From Orychophragmus violaceus (Eukaryota > Streptophyta > Magnoliopsida > Brassicales > Brassicaceae), in contig CM058232.1 of assembly GCA_030180135.1 (NCBI GenBank), positions 93,360,630 to 93,424,629 on the forward strand: a DNA stretch of 64,000 bases, in the 5' to 3' direction. Of this stretch, positions 1-9,610 are shown in pieces. The notes below the pieces were generated by a model that was not told the DNA's origin, made no database searches, and was given only the letters and a program-made list of their open reading frames with translations. How positions within the stretch are numbered: the stretch's first letter is position 1; every line of letters begins with the position of its first letter. The translations under genes and the position numbers were made by a program.

Positions 1-423
1 CAACTCGACGTAGCCGGATTCGAACTCTCCAGAGTCATGATTGACACCGGGAGCTCGGTGGATCTCCTGTTCTATGATGCCTTCAGAAAGATGGGCTTCA
101 AAGACTCAATGCTGACCGGAGGGAAAACCCCATTAACCGGATTCGACGGCGAAACCACCTACTCGATGGGAACTATAAAACTCCCATCCATCGCTGGGGG
201 GCAACAGGAAATCCTGGAGTTTGTAGTAGTGAACAAACCGGCCCCGTACAACGCGATATTGGGTAGACCATGGATCTATACCATGAAGGCAGTGCCCTCT
301 ACCTACCACCAGTGTGTGAAGTTCCCGACCCCTTCGGGGATCAAAACAATTTACGGGAATCAAAAAGCTGCAAGATCGTGCTACCTAACTTTCTTCAAGC
401 AGCTAGAGACCCACAACGTATAG
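1..423 (+). CDS. gag-protease C-terminal part (aspartic protease), Tat type
   Basis: The frame is open from base 1 and enters the window from upstream; the ATG at 37 is internal. The aspartic protease active site reads DTGSS about 14 residues in, and a flap-side ILGRPW motif follows near residue 90. The enzyme would process the Gag-Pol polyprotein inside the virus-like particle. The frame closes with TAG at 421-423, followed directly by CAATTA, and the same frame then stays open through the whole of pol. Protease and pol are therefore separated by one stop codon, not by a frame change. Confidence 0.8.
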   Translation, partial: QLDVAGFELSRVMIDTGSSVDLLFYDAFRKMGFKDSMLTGGKTPLTGFDGETTYSMGTIKLPSIAGGQQEILEFVVVNKPAPYNAILGRPWIYTMKAVPSTYHQCVKFPTPSGIKTIYGNQKAARSCYLTFFKQLETHNV

Positions 424-429
424 CAATTA
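421..429 (+). promoter_or_regulatory. candidate translational readthrough site, UAG CAA UUA
   Basis: The only in-frame stop between protease and RT is TAG, followed by CAA TTA. This matches UAG CAR YYA, the leaky-termination context known from tobamovirus replicase. Upstream and downstream sequence are in the same frame. Readthrough would place RT and integrase on a minority Gag-Pol product. A chance mutation to TAG is the alternative, but the match of all six following bases argues against it. Confidence 0.6.
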
Positions 430-3400
430 CAGAAAGAGGAAGAGCTCGCTTCCCGGACCGCGAAACGCAGCAACGACCCAACAGTCCGAGGCCCGCGAAA
501 AGATTTAGTCGCCTCAGTCTGTATTGACGACAAAGACCCGGAAAGGTGTGTAAACATCGGATCGGAGCTACTGAGCGCTACCAGGGAAGAACTCATCAAA
601 TTCCTCAAAGAAAACGTGGGCACATTCGCATGGTCCACAAAAGACATGAGAGGGATCGATATCGAGGTCACCTCACACGAATTGAACGTCGATCCAACTT
701 TCAAACCCGTGAAACAGAAACGCCGCAAACTCGGTCCAGACCGAGCCAAAGCGGTTAACGACGAAGTCGACAGACTACTAAAGGTCGGGTCAATCAGGGA
801 GGTGAAATACCCCGACTGGTTAGCCAACCCGGTCGTTGTCAAAAAGAAAAACGGGAAGTGGAGAGTCTGCATAGACTTCACGGACCTGAATAAAGCATGC
901 CCAAAAGACAGCTTTCCACTACCACATATAGACCGTCTGGTGGAAGCCACCGCCGGACACGAACTGCTGTCCTTTATGGACGCTTTCTCTGGGTACAATC
1001 AGATCCTCATGAACCCAGAGGATCAAGAGAAAACGGCCTTTATAACCGACCGCGGAACCTACTGCTACAAGGTGATGCCTTTCGGGCTGAAGAATGCCGG
1101 AGCTACCTACCAGAGGTTGGTGAACAAAATGTTCGCCAATCAGCTCGGAAAGTCAATGGAGGTTTACATTGACGACATGCTCGTAAAATCCTCCAAAGAA
1201 AGTGACCACATAGAACAGCTCCGGGAATGCTTCAAAATCCTAAACCAGTACGGGATGAAGCTCAACCCCGCCAAATGCTCTTTCGGAGTACCTTCGGGAG
1301 AATTCCTCGGGTACCTCGTAACAGAGCGAGGGATCGAAGCTAACCCGAAACAGATAACAACCTTCCTGGAAATGCCTTCCCCGAAGAACAAAAGGGAGGT
1401 GCAAAGACTGACCGGACGGATAGCAGCTCTAAATCGCTTCATCTCTCGGTCTACGGACAAATGCTTACCATTCTACAACCTCCTCAAAGGAAATCGGAAG
1501 TTCCAATGGGACGAAGACTGTGAAAACGCCCTAAACGAGCTCAAGAAATATCTCACCGAACCTCCGATACTGGCCAAACCAATGGAGGGCGAGCCGTTGT
1601 ATCTTTACATTGCGACTTCACCCGCCGCAGTTAGCGCAGTCTTGGTCCGCGAAGAACAAAACGAGCAAAAACCCATATACTACGTGAGCAAAACGCTCAT
1701 AGACGCAGAAACGAGGTATCCAGCGATGGAGAAACTTGCGCTCGCAGTAGTAATGGCGGCAAGAAAGCTAAGGCCGTACTTCCAATCGCACGCCATAGTA
1801 GTGATGACCTCACAACCTATTCGAACTATACTCCACAGCCCGAGCCAATCCGGCCGACTGGCCAAATGGGCAATCGAACTGAGCGAATACGATATCGAGT
1901 ACCGGACTAGAACGAGCGCCAAAGCCCAGGTCCTAGCAGAATTCATTATCGAGCTCCCGCCCATGGCTCCGGAGCTGGAAAATCAAAACGATCATTGGAC
2001 TCTCCATGTAGACGGAGCCTCGTCCAAACACGGCTCCGGGGTAGGAATCAAACTCGTGACCCCCACAGGAGAGGTAATCGAGCAATCATTCAGACTTGGC
2101 TTCAGTGCATCCAACAATGAGGCCGAGTATGAAGCCCTCATAGCTGGACTCCGACTCGCAATCGGAGTCGGAGCACAAGAAGTACACGCCTTTAGTGATT
2201 CACAGTTGGTTACGAGCCAGTATCACGGCGAGTACGAAACTAAGGATGAACGCATGGAAGCGTACGTCAAGGTAGCCCACGAGTTAGCAGATCAATTAAA
2301 AGATTTCACACTCGAGAGGATACCTCGGGGGGAAAACTCCTCCGCCGACGCCCTGGCAGCTTTAGCCTCGACGTCCGACCCCAAGGTCAAAAGAATAATA
2401 CCCGTGGAAGGGATAGATAAGCCAAGTATCGACGTGGCACTAAAAGCACAGGCTGCAAATATACTCGCGCCGTCTCAGACGGGTCAGACCGAACTTCCAT
2501 CCGGGGCATCCGACTCCGGAGCGCCCTCAGAAACGGCCTCGGAATGCCACGAAGTCTACGACATCGGCCTACGTAGTGGCCGGCAGGTCCCCGAACCTCC
2601 CGTTGAGGAGGAGGAATCCGAGCCTGAAAATGAGGAACCGGACGCTGAATTCCTGAACAGGCCGGATTGGAGGGAACCAATCCTAGGCTACATCAGACAC
2701 GGCCAGGTCCCTGATGACAAGTGGCAAGCCAGGAAGCTTAAAGCCCGAAGCGCCCGATACTGCATAATCCACGATTGCCTATTCAAACGTAGCACCGCAG
2801 AACCTTACCTGCGATGTGTGCATGCCACGGAAGCCCTCGCCGTAATGGGCAATACCCATGAAGGCACCTGCGGTAACCACTCCGGAGGAAGGGCCCTAGC
2901 CATCCGCATCAAAAGACAAGGATTTTTCTGGCCGACTATGATCGCAGATTGCGAGAACTATACCAGGCAGTGTGATAAATGCCAAAGGCACGCGCCCATT
3001 ATTCACCAGCCTGCAGAAAAACTGTCCTCAATCTCTGCACCATACCCCTTCATGAGGTGGTCAATGGATATAGTAGGGCCTCTCGTTTCTTCGGGACCAA
3101 AACAGCTAAAGTATCTCCTGGTCCTAACAGACTATTTCACCAAGTGGATAGAGGCTAAAGCCTACCAGCAAACCACGGAAATCGAAGTACAACACTTCAC
3201 CTGGGAGCACATAGTCTGCCGACACGGACTCCCCTACGAAATAGTAACAGATAACGGTTCTCAGTTCATCTCACGGGCTTTCAGAAATTTCTGTAAGACC
3301 TGGAAGATACGCCTGACCACATCTACCCCAAGATACCCCCAGGGGAACGGTCAGGCAGAAGCTGCGAACAAGACTTTGTTATATAGCCTCAAAAAGAGAC

Positions 3401-3915
3401 TCGACTCTAAAAAGTCCGCTTGGTCTGAAGAGCTACCAGGAGTCCTGTGGGCCTCCCGCACTACACCTCACAGCGCGACTGGTGAGACTCCGTTTTCATT
3501 AGCATACGGGATGGAAGCAGTAGTCCCTGCGGAAATATCGGTCCCAACCATCAGAAGGGAACTGAGCCCGAGACACGAGGGGCTAAACGAACAAATGCTC
3601 CGAGACCGTCTAGACATGATCGAGGAACAGCGCGACCAAGCGCTAATCCGAATGCAAAACTATCAGCAAGCAACCTCCCGATACTACAACTCCAGAGTCC
3701 GACCCCGGAAGTTTATCGTGGGAGACTTAGTGTTGCGCAAGGTCTACGAAAACACTAGAGAGCCAGGCGCCGGGAAACTCGGGACAAACTGGGAAGGACC
3801 CTACAGAATCACCGAGATAATCCGGGATGGCGTCTACAAGCTCACGAAACACAAAAACGGAGTACCCGTGAAGAGGCCATGGAACGCCATGAACCTCAAG
3901 CTATACCATTCATGA
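424..3915 (+). CDS. pol: pol polyprotein: RT, RNase H, archaeal-type RNase H, integrase (Tat)
   Basis: The frame is open after the TAG; the first ATG is at 616 (1099 codons from there, residues counted from it). RT has FMDAFSGYNQI and the catalytic YIDD at residues 184-187. The first RNase H (about 330-445) is degenerate: its first strand reads LYLYIA where an acidic residue is expected. A second RNase H (about 460-590) keeps its acidic residues (HVDGASS, NNEAEYEAL, FSDSQL, SADAL), as in the archaeal-type domain of Tat elements. An acidic linker precedes the integrase, which has an HHCC zinc finger (about 750-800), D818, D879 and E915 (D-x60-D-x35-E) and a GPY-type C-terminus. The reading frame is intact from RT to integrase. 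It makes cDNA and integrates it. Confidence 0.9.
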   Translation, partial: QLQKEEELASRTAKRSNDPTVRGPRKDLVASVCIDDKDPERCVNIGSELLSATREELIKFLKENVGTFAWSTKDMRGIDIEVTSHELNVDPTFKPVKQKRRKLGPDRAKAVNDEVDRLLKVGSIREVKYPDWLANPVVVKKKNGKWRVCIDFTDLNKACPKDSFPLPHIDRLVEATAGHELLSFMDAFSGYNQILMNPEDQEKTAFITDRGTYCYKVMPFGLKNAGATYQRLVNKMFANQLGKSMEVYIDDMLVKSSKESDHIEQLRECFKILNQYGMKLNPAKCSFGVPSGEFLGYLVTERGIEANPKQITTFLEMPSPKNKREVQRLTGRIAALNRFISRSTDKCLPFYNLLKGNRKFQWDEDCENALNELKKYLTEPPILAKPMEGEPLYLYIATSPAAVSAVLVREEQNEQKPIYYVSKTLIDAETRYPAMEKLALAVVMAARKLRPYFQSHAIVVMTSQPIRTILHSPSQSGRLAKWAIELSEYDIEYRTRTSAKAQVLAEFIIELPPMAPELENQNDHWTLHVDGASSKHGSGVGIKLVTPTGEVIEQSFRLGFSASNNEAEYEALIAGLRLAIGVGAQEVHAFSDSQLVTSQYHGEYETKDERMEAYVKVAHELADQLKDFTLERIPRGENSSADALAALASTSDPKVKRIIPVEGIDKPSIDVALKAQAANILAPSQTGQTELPSGASDSGAPSETASECHEVYDIGLRSGRQVPEPPVEEEESEPENEEPDAEFLNRPDWREPILGYIRHGQVPDDKWQARKLKARSARYCIIHDCLFKRSTAEPYLRCVHATEALAVMGNTHEGTCGNHSGGRALAIRIKRQGFFWPTMIADCENYTRQCDKCQRHAPIIHQPAEKLSSISAPYPFMRWSMDIVGPLVSSGPKQLKYLLVLTDYFTKWIEAKAYQQTTEIEVQHFTWEHIVCRHGLPYEIVTDNGSQFISRAFRNFCKTWKIRLTTSTPRYPQGNGQAEAANKTLLYSLKKRLDSKKSAWSEELPGVLWASRTTPHSATGETPFSLAYGMEAVVPAEISVPTIRRELSPRHEGLNEQMLRDRLDMIEEQRDQALIRMQNYQQATSRYYNSRVRPRKFIVGDLVLRKVYENTREPGAGKLGTNWEGPYRITEIIRDGVYKLTKHKNGVPVKRPWNAMNLKLYHS

Positions 3916-4795
3916 GTACTCACAATAATCGAACTACGTTAGGCTTGATCCCTTGGCAGGGTACGTAGGCAGCTCGAACTTCGAGTGCAGCCACTCCACC
4001 CAAAAAACCCAAAAAATCCTCTCTCTCTTCCTTTTCGTTTTTCGGGGAGGGGTACAGGGTTATCACCCAATACATCAATGTGAACTCCAAAGCATACATT
4101 AATGAAATTCTCTTAAACGGTTGACATGTTATTGCAAACTCACCAAGTCTTAAAACCTTGGCAATTACAAGCGTGAAAAACTACCAAGTAAACGAAGTCC
4201 AAACTTCACACAAGCTTTACTTAGTACAAATTCAACACCACGCGTCGCTCCGAGTCCACACGACAGACTTGGGCCGCGAACGTAGACCGCAGATATACTA
4301 AGTCTTGAAACCTTAAGTATTCCGCGAACCGAAAACCCCAAGGAACTCTTCCAGAGTAATCCTCCAAAGCCCAGCATCCGTAAACAAACTCGGAAATAAA
4401 CCCTAAACGACTTTGCACGGGTCAAACAGGTATTCGAACCACGGTAAACTAAAGGGTTCAAAGTCGCGAAACGAACTCCCAAACACAAGAAACGTCTGGC
4501 CAGACTAAGTAAAAAAAGTAGAGAGTTCTACCCAGCGACCCAAAGGTTCAACATGCAAACTTACAGCGCATAACCGAACCTCGATATTTTGCTAAGCTAA
4601 AAAAATCCAAACTCGAACAAAAACATAAACACAAAAGCGTGCATTAAAAGGCCCACCCGAGCCAAACAGAGTTATGGATAAAAGCCCTCCCGGGCAACCT
4701 TAAAAGCAAAATAAAAGAGTTCAACTTTAGCCCAGAAGGAGGCCTTAGGGAATTCCAAAAAAAAACAGAAATTAAAATTTTCTAAGGAGCAGCCA
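3916..4795 (+). other. Tat 3' spacer between integrase and antisense gene
   Basis: No credible gene. The first 75 bases hold two small inverted repeats (3950-3961 and 3972-3986). The rest is AC-rich on the plus strand and probably serves as the 3' flank of the antisense gene that ends at 4796. Confidence 0.5.
3950..3986 (+). other. two small hairpins just after the Tat integrase stop
   Basis: CCCT and AGGG (3950-3953, 3958-3961) pair around TGGC. GCTCG and CGAGT (3972-3976, 3982-3986) pair around a five-base loop with one G-U pair. They begin 35 bases after the integrase stop, much as two hairpins follow the integrase stop in the Athila elements of this window. Confidence 0.4.
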
Positions 4796-7061
4796 TCAGC
4801 CCTGCTCCTCACCACCAGCCTTCTCGCCTTCACCACCTTGTTGCTCTTGGACTCCGATCTCCGTTGCCTTGGTCACTCCGGTACTCGCAGGTCCCGCCAT
4901 CATCTCAGCATTCGAGCCAAACTCATTAAAGCCTGTGGAGCGAGCCACGCGCATCACTGAATCCTCGGAGATCTGAGGGATAGCACGAAGCTCGGCACTC
5001 AGAGAGAAGTCAGACACCTGCGCGGCCTCAAACTCCTTCGCAAAAGTCTCCCTCTGCTCCAGCAGCTTGGGAAGCTCCTCCTCGATAGTAGTCACCCCGC
5101 TTTGCAGAAGATTTATCAGCTCAATATTGGCCTCCACCTCCTGGACCTTCATCTCGCAGTCCGTTTCCTTCTTCTTCCTCTCGAACTTATCCTTGTGAGC
5201 TTCGAACATGTCATAATAATGACCGTCCCTTATCCTCATTCCATCGTGCCTGGCCGAGCGAATTGCATCATCCGCCTTCTCGAGGAGTTCCTTGACCTTC
5301 TGCTCCAGAGTAACAGTCCTCTCCACAGCAATCGAACGCTCAGACTTCACAACGTTAAGTTGAGCATCGATGAGCTTCACCTCCTCTTGGCAACTCTTAA
5401 GACTCGCGGTCAGCTGGTGCACGACACTCTGGGCTTGCTCGAGCTCTTCCTGTCGAGGGACACTCCTGAGGCTTTGCTCGTAAAAGGCCGCGAGTTGGTT
5501 ATCCGCCTCCAGAGCCTGAAATAGAAAATGAGCATCAAAATCCAGAGAGGGAAAGAAGAAGCAAAAACTCGAAGCTACCTTTCCCTTAGCGGTCATTGCT
5601 TTGACGTATAGCTCCCGGCCTATCAGGTTTCTCACCGAAGGGAGCGAGCACCCAGCAGCTTTGCAATGGCGGAGCAGATGAGCGAGCCCCTCGGGATCGT
5701 CTGTGATCGGAAAATCCTTCGTGTGGTCAAACTTCCAATGAAACGGTTTGGACCCCGGAGCATGTGACGACCCCGACCCGACAGCTGCCTCCTTTTCATA
5801 TCGAGGCTTCTTGTTCAAAGGTTGCACCGAGGAATCACTCCCGGTGGCCCGCGAACTCAGATGAATCACTTGGTCGGGGCGTACAGCTTCTGGCCCCTTT
5901 CCAGACTCCGTGTCCCGACGCGGAGGCGGCGGCGGAACACCTCCAGACCTCCCATCGTTAATGGCCCCAGCCAGAGCATCGCTCAGCTGACCAGCGCGGA
6001 TGGGTGCGTATCCGCCAGACGACGCCTTCTCAGAAGGCCTCTTGGATGACTCTCGGACAGTGGGACGTCTCCTCATCTTTTTCTTTGTCTGGGTTGTACT
6101 TGACGAAGCGGCGTCAGAGGGCGAGTACTCTCGGGAAGCTGCAAATTAAAACCCTTAAGACTCGCACCGAGGTTGTGTATACGGAGAATATGTAAAAGGA
6201 AGCGTGTGTACACTCACCAAGAAGTGCCGGGGCAGGACGAATCTCCAGCGGCTCTATCGCCTCCGGAAGCTCGAGCGCGCGCTTGACTCTGTCAACAGTG
6301 AACGATGACCAGAGCACGTCTCTGGAGCCTAGAGTCGCCGCTAACTGTCTGACTGCAGGGGTTATTCCAAATCTCTCCGGGATCTCTGCAAACATCAAAA
6401 AAAACAAACGCTCAGACATCCCTAGATAAAGCCAAAATCAACATGCAATAGAAGAAACCCTAGCTAAACACTATCTCTGACCAACGGATTCCGACCACGC
6501 GGTCGCGATTCTAGAAGGATCGTAATCCCCAATCGAATGGTGGTCAATCTTGAACCAGAAAGGGCGCTCTCTCCAACGATCCTCCCGGTTCGGCACGGCC
6601 ACCAGAATCGCTAAACTCCTCCGAGGAGAGAGATAGAAAAGCCCCGTCGCCGAGTTGTGTTTAATCGAACACAAAGCGTGGAGAACCGACAAGTCAAACG
6701 GAATCCTCTCTTCTCGAGCCCTAACCAACAGGCCAATGAGATAACGGATGAAATTCGGTGTTAGCTGCGGAAGCGTTATCCCAAGCTCGCCTATCACGTC
6801 CAGCAGAAACCGAGGGATTGGGAAAATCAGGTTACACTTCTCGAAGTAAGCCTTGTAGGCACAGCAGTAGCCTGGTTTGACCGATTCCGGCGTCTCTCCA
6901 GGATCAAACAGCCTCAACTCCACCGACCTCGGTACGCCGTGCGACGAGTATAGGTTCTCGATGTCCTCCGCCTTTGTAGTCGGGACGGGATACTCGAACT
7001 CCTCTTCTTCTGCCACCTGCTTCTCTTTCTTAATCTTGGCCAGGCTCAATTTCGTCATCAC
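4796..7061 (-). CDS. spliced antisense gene inside the Tat element, putative gypsy-type transposon protein family
   Basis: Four open blocks on the minus strand join in frame through canonical GT-AG introns: 7061-6482, 6385-6218, 6138-5579 and 5515-4796 (introns of 96, 79 and 63 bases). The total is 2028 bases, 675 residues plus stop. The clearest donor is GTGAGT at 6217; acceptors end TTTGCAG (6386, 6139) and TTTCAG (5516). Around residues 70-110 the pattern of hydrophobic and proline residues (FPIPRFLLDVIGELG) resembles the plant family called putative gypsy-type transposon (PF04195). The middle is rich in Ser, Arg and Pro; the last exon is a long predicted coiled coil with an acidic, Gly-rich tail. 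Antisense extra ORFs are known in some Tat elements; their role is unknown. The 63-base intron is short and could be retained without a stop. Confidence 0.7.
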
Positions 7062-7541
7062 TCAAAGCTTCCAAGAACGAGATTTCTTCGTCACGAGAAA
7101 AAAGGAAAGAAAAAACTGCAAAGAAAAGAGAGAAAACATCACTATAAAGAGGAGTGGAGAAGTTACCTTGAGTTGACGGTTGAACCTTGGAGAGTGGATG
7201 CATGAGGAGGCGGAATATAAAGCAATCATAATTGCATAACCTCGGGACTCCAAAGATTTTTTGAGATCTCCGAGATCTAAACCGTTCGATCTCCTCGTTA
7301 CTCCCCACGCGCCGCAATCACGCGTAGCGTCTCCTCACACTTTCATCCTGACCGTCCGATTTGGCGGGATCTTCATTTGCCCTTCATCTAACGGCGCACA
7401 CCAAAAGACGAAGCGTTCGCGTATCCCGGGTGCAGCTCAAACAAACAAGATTTGGCAATATCCGAAAGAATGCTGTGGGCCTTTCGCGAATATACTCCAC
7501 CCTTCGAGCTCGGGAACTCGCTTAAAGGGCTGGGGGGCAAA
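7062..7541 (+). other. upstream region of the antisense gene, ending in the polypurine tract
   Basis: No coding sequence I can support. On the minus strand this should hold the promoter and leader of the antisense gene; a TTTATATT sequence near 7216-7223 is the only TATA-like candidate. On the plus strand it ends with the purine-rich run at 7526-7541, next to the LTR, expected to prime plus-strand DNA synthesis. Confidence 0.5.
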
Positions 7542-8039
7542 TGTTTGGGCCAAAATCCACCACAGTGAATTTAGCTGGACAGCGAATAAAGGCCCGACGC
7601 ATTCACAAGTCAAAAGCCCAATCCATTAAAGAAAGCTCCGACTTCGGAGTATAGCTCGACAGACGAAGAGCCGATCCGTTGGTAACCGACCGCCGAAGAA
7701 GGAGGAGCAGTTGAAGCACGCAATCCCGGAAATCTCGCATACTGTTGAAGCCGACTCCGCCAACTGAGGAAAGTAGTTGCGAAGAGAAGGACTATAAGAG
7801 AAGGCTTCGGCAGCTGGGAAAGGGATCCGATTTTTGATTATTATTCCAACTTAGCACCAAGACTTTGTAATCGCTCTATAGCTTGAATTCTTGTTGTTCA
7901 TTCTTCCAACTCAATACAAATCCATTCTTCATCATTGTTTAGCTTCTTGATTGTGTTTGACCAAGAATCTAACCCATCTACTTTGCGAATCAGCTCATCT
8001 AAATACTCTAAAAACTGAGTGTGGGTTTTAGGATCCACA
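7542..8039 (+). repeat. 3' LTR of Tat element A
   Basis: It starts TGTTTGGGCC directly after a purine tract and ends TCCACA, giving the TG...CA ends of an LTR; length 498 bases. A TATA-like CTATAAG lies near 7790. The partner LTR is outside the window. Confidence 0.75.
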
Positions 8040-8326
8040 GAGAGGACCAAGCTTTTCATGATAAGCTGATCCTGAAGAAGGAGTTTAAAAAAGGAGATCT
8101 TGTGTTGCTCTTTAACTCCCGGTTGAAACTCTTTCCCGGGAAGCTCAAGTCTAGGTGGTCGGGACCGTTTAAAGTGAAAGAGGTGAGACCATATGGAGCG
8201 GTAGTACTTTGGGGAAAATCTGATGAAGAGTTCACAGTCAATGGCCAAAGACTCAAGCATTACTCCGCCTCAGAAGCTATAGAGGAAGGAACTTCGATTC
8301 CACTCTCTAGCCCTCCTTCAGCTTAA
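8040..8326 (+). pseudogene. integrase C-terminus of Athila B, cut by the Tat insertion
   Basis: About 95 codons align by eye with the end of the D integrase (20820-21100): HDK, then KGDLVLLFNSRL, LFPGKLKSRWSGPF, VKEVRPYGAV and FTVNGQRLKHY. This is the GPY-type C-terminal DNA-binding part of Athila integrase. It has a proper stop at 8324-8326 but has lost its catalytic core to the left of the insertion point, so it is a fragment. The apparent start at 8021 lies in the Tat LTR and is meaningless. Confidence 0.85.
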
Positions 8327-8341
8327 AATCTCGGTTTGAAA

Positions 8342-8390
8342 AGTCGAGCTTAACGACTCTAAACAAAAGCGCACTTGGGAGACATTCCCA
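8342..8390 (+). other. paired post-integrase hairpins of Athila B
   Basis: AGTCG (8342-8346) pairs with CGACT (8354-8358) around AGCTTAA. After a conserved AAGCGC, TGGGA (8376-8380) pairs with TCCCA (8386-8390). The same two-hairpin layout occurs in D and C with different stem bases. Confidence 0.6.
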
Positions 8391-8530
8391 TGTTTATCTT
8401 TGTAAATATGATCTTTGCTTGTTATTTGTGATGTTTCTTTTTGAGTTTATTAGGTTTTGGTCACTAGGTGAAGTTGTAGACTCATTGGTGTTAAGCAAAA
8501 GCCATGGAAAATTGGAGGAAACAAAGACAG

Positions 8531-8726
8531 GGAGTAATATCGGGTTGGATATCGGCCACCAAGCCGATACGTTTTCTCGCGAAGGTTGCTCGAAATTTCC
8601 AGGGAGTAATATCGGGTTGGATATCGGCCACCAAGCCGATACGCTCATCTCGTGAAGGTTGCTCGAAATTTCCAGGGAGTAATATCGGGCTGGATATCGG
8701 CCACCAAGCCGATATGCTCATCTCGA
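8531..8726 (+). repeat. three tandem copies of a 72-73 bp unit
   Basis: Units start at 8531, 8603 and 8676. Each has the core GGATATCGGCCACCAAGCC followed by GATA, which contains an inverted repeat (ATCGGC and GCCGAT). Related units recur four times in the LTR of the same element (13111-13360). Confidence 0.85.
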
Positions 8727-9610
8727 TCAGGTAAGTTCGTCAAACCAAAATCGATTTCAAACCGGTTTTAACCGGATTTTGACCAACCAATTCGACTTTT
8801 GACCAGTGTGGGTCCCAAATTTCCCTTGTTTTCTCCTCTTTCACGTGATTTTTGGCTTCTCTCTCTCTCCCCTTTGCGATTTTCTGAACAAAAATCAGAC
8901 TTGTTTCTCAAAAAATTTCAAACATCAAACTCTTCTTTCTCACTCAATTCTCCACGGATTTCTTTGATTCTTGTTGCTAAACCTTCGGTTTTACTAGCTC
9001 TTTCGCAATCTCTTACTAGTTCTTCCACTCCATCATCAAGAACACAAGTTAAAGTTACAAACTCAATATAAATTTCCGAGTTCAAAATTCCAAAAATTTC
9101 AAACTCGAATTTCTTCGTTGTTTGTGATTGACATTGCTTGAAAACTTTCCCCTCATGTCTTTGAATGAGTATCCATAGCCAATTTCGCCCTAGGATTGAA
9201 TGAATTTGATTTGTGGTGAATTAGGGTTCTTGAGAAGTTGGAATTTGGAAAATTTTGGGGGAATTTTGGTTTAATGGTTTCTAATGCTGCATGAGGCTGT
9301 TTATGGCTTGCTTAAGTGAGACTACTTGATTATCTCGAGTTTGGTTTCACAAAACTTTCGAAAATGCAATTTTAGGAACTTTTGTTCAAGTAGTTGAGTT
9401 GTGGAAGAATGTGATAAAGTTCTTGATGAATTAGGTGCTTGCAAGTCTTAAATTGAGGTTGCTCAAGGTTGCATGATCATTGAATTCATTTGATAATTGC
9501 CATGTATGATCATTGTGCCTATCTTGAGTGAGATGATTGATGTCATACTCTTGTGTTGTTGGATTGTGCATTGAGCTTACTATCTCTTTGAGTTCCTCTT
9601 TCGTAGGACA
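8727..9610 (+). other. Athila B noncoding stretch before the envelope-position ORF
   Basis: No gene seen. AT-rich, with pyrimidine-rich runs, ending in CTCTTTCGTAG (AG at 9605-9606), a good splice acceptor four bases before the ATG at 9611. This fits expression of the downstream ORF from a spliced mRNA. Confidence 0.45.

Larger units (their letters stand above)
1..8039 (+). mobile_element. Tat-lineage Ty3/gypsy LTR retrotransposon (element A), 5' end outside window
   Basis: The order protease, RT, RNase H, second (archaeal-type) RNase H, integrase, long 3' region with an antisense gene, polypurine tract, LTR is that of the Tat group of plant Ty3/gypsy elements. The left LTR, primer site and most of gag lie outside the window. 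The right boundary at 8039 is set by a CA end and by the immediate resumption of Athila integrase coding sequence at 8040. A therefore inserted into the integrase gene of Athila element B. The target duplication cannot be checked because the left end is missing; GAGAG at 8040-8044 is the predicted copy. Confidence 0.85.

Noticed and set aside
381..998. 205-codon minus-strand frame opposite the Tat protease-RT region
   Set aside because: It lies opposite a coding region with clear RT motifs and shows no domain of its own.
7030..7317. 95-codon minus-strand frame upstream of the antisense Tat gene
   Set aside because: It overlaps the start of the better supported spliced gene in another frame and has no recognisable features.
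8394..8734. Overlapping frames on both strands with repeated GWISATKP or LVADIQPDI blocks
   Set aside because: They are shadows of the 72-73 bp tandem repeat and have no start context or homologue I know.
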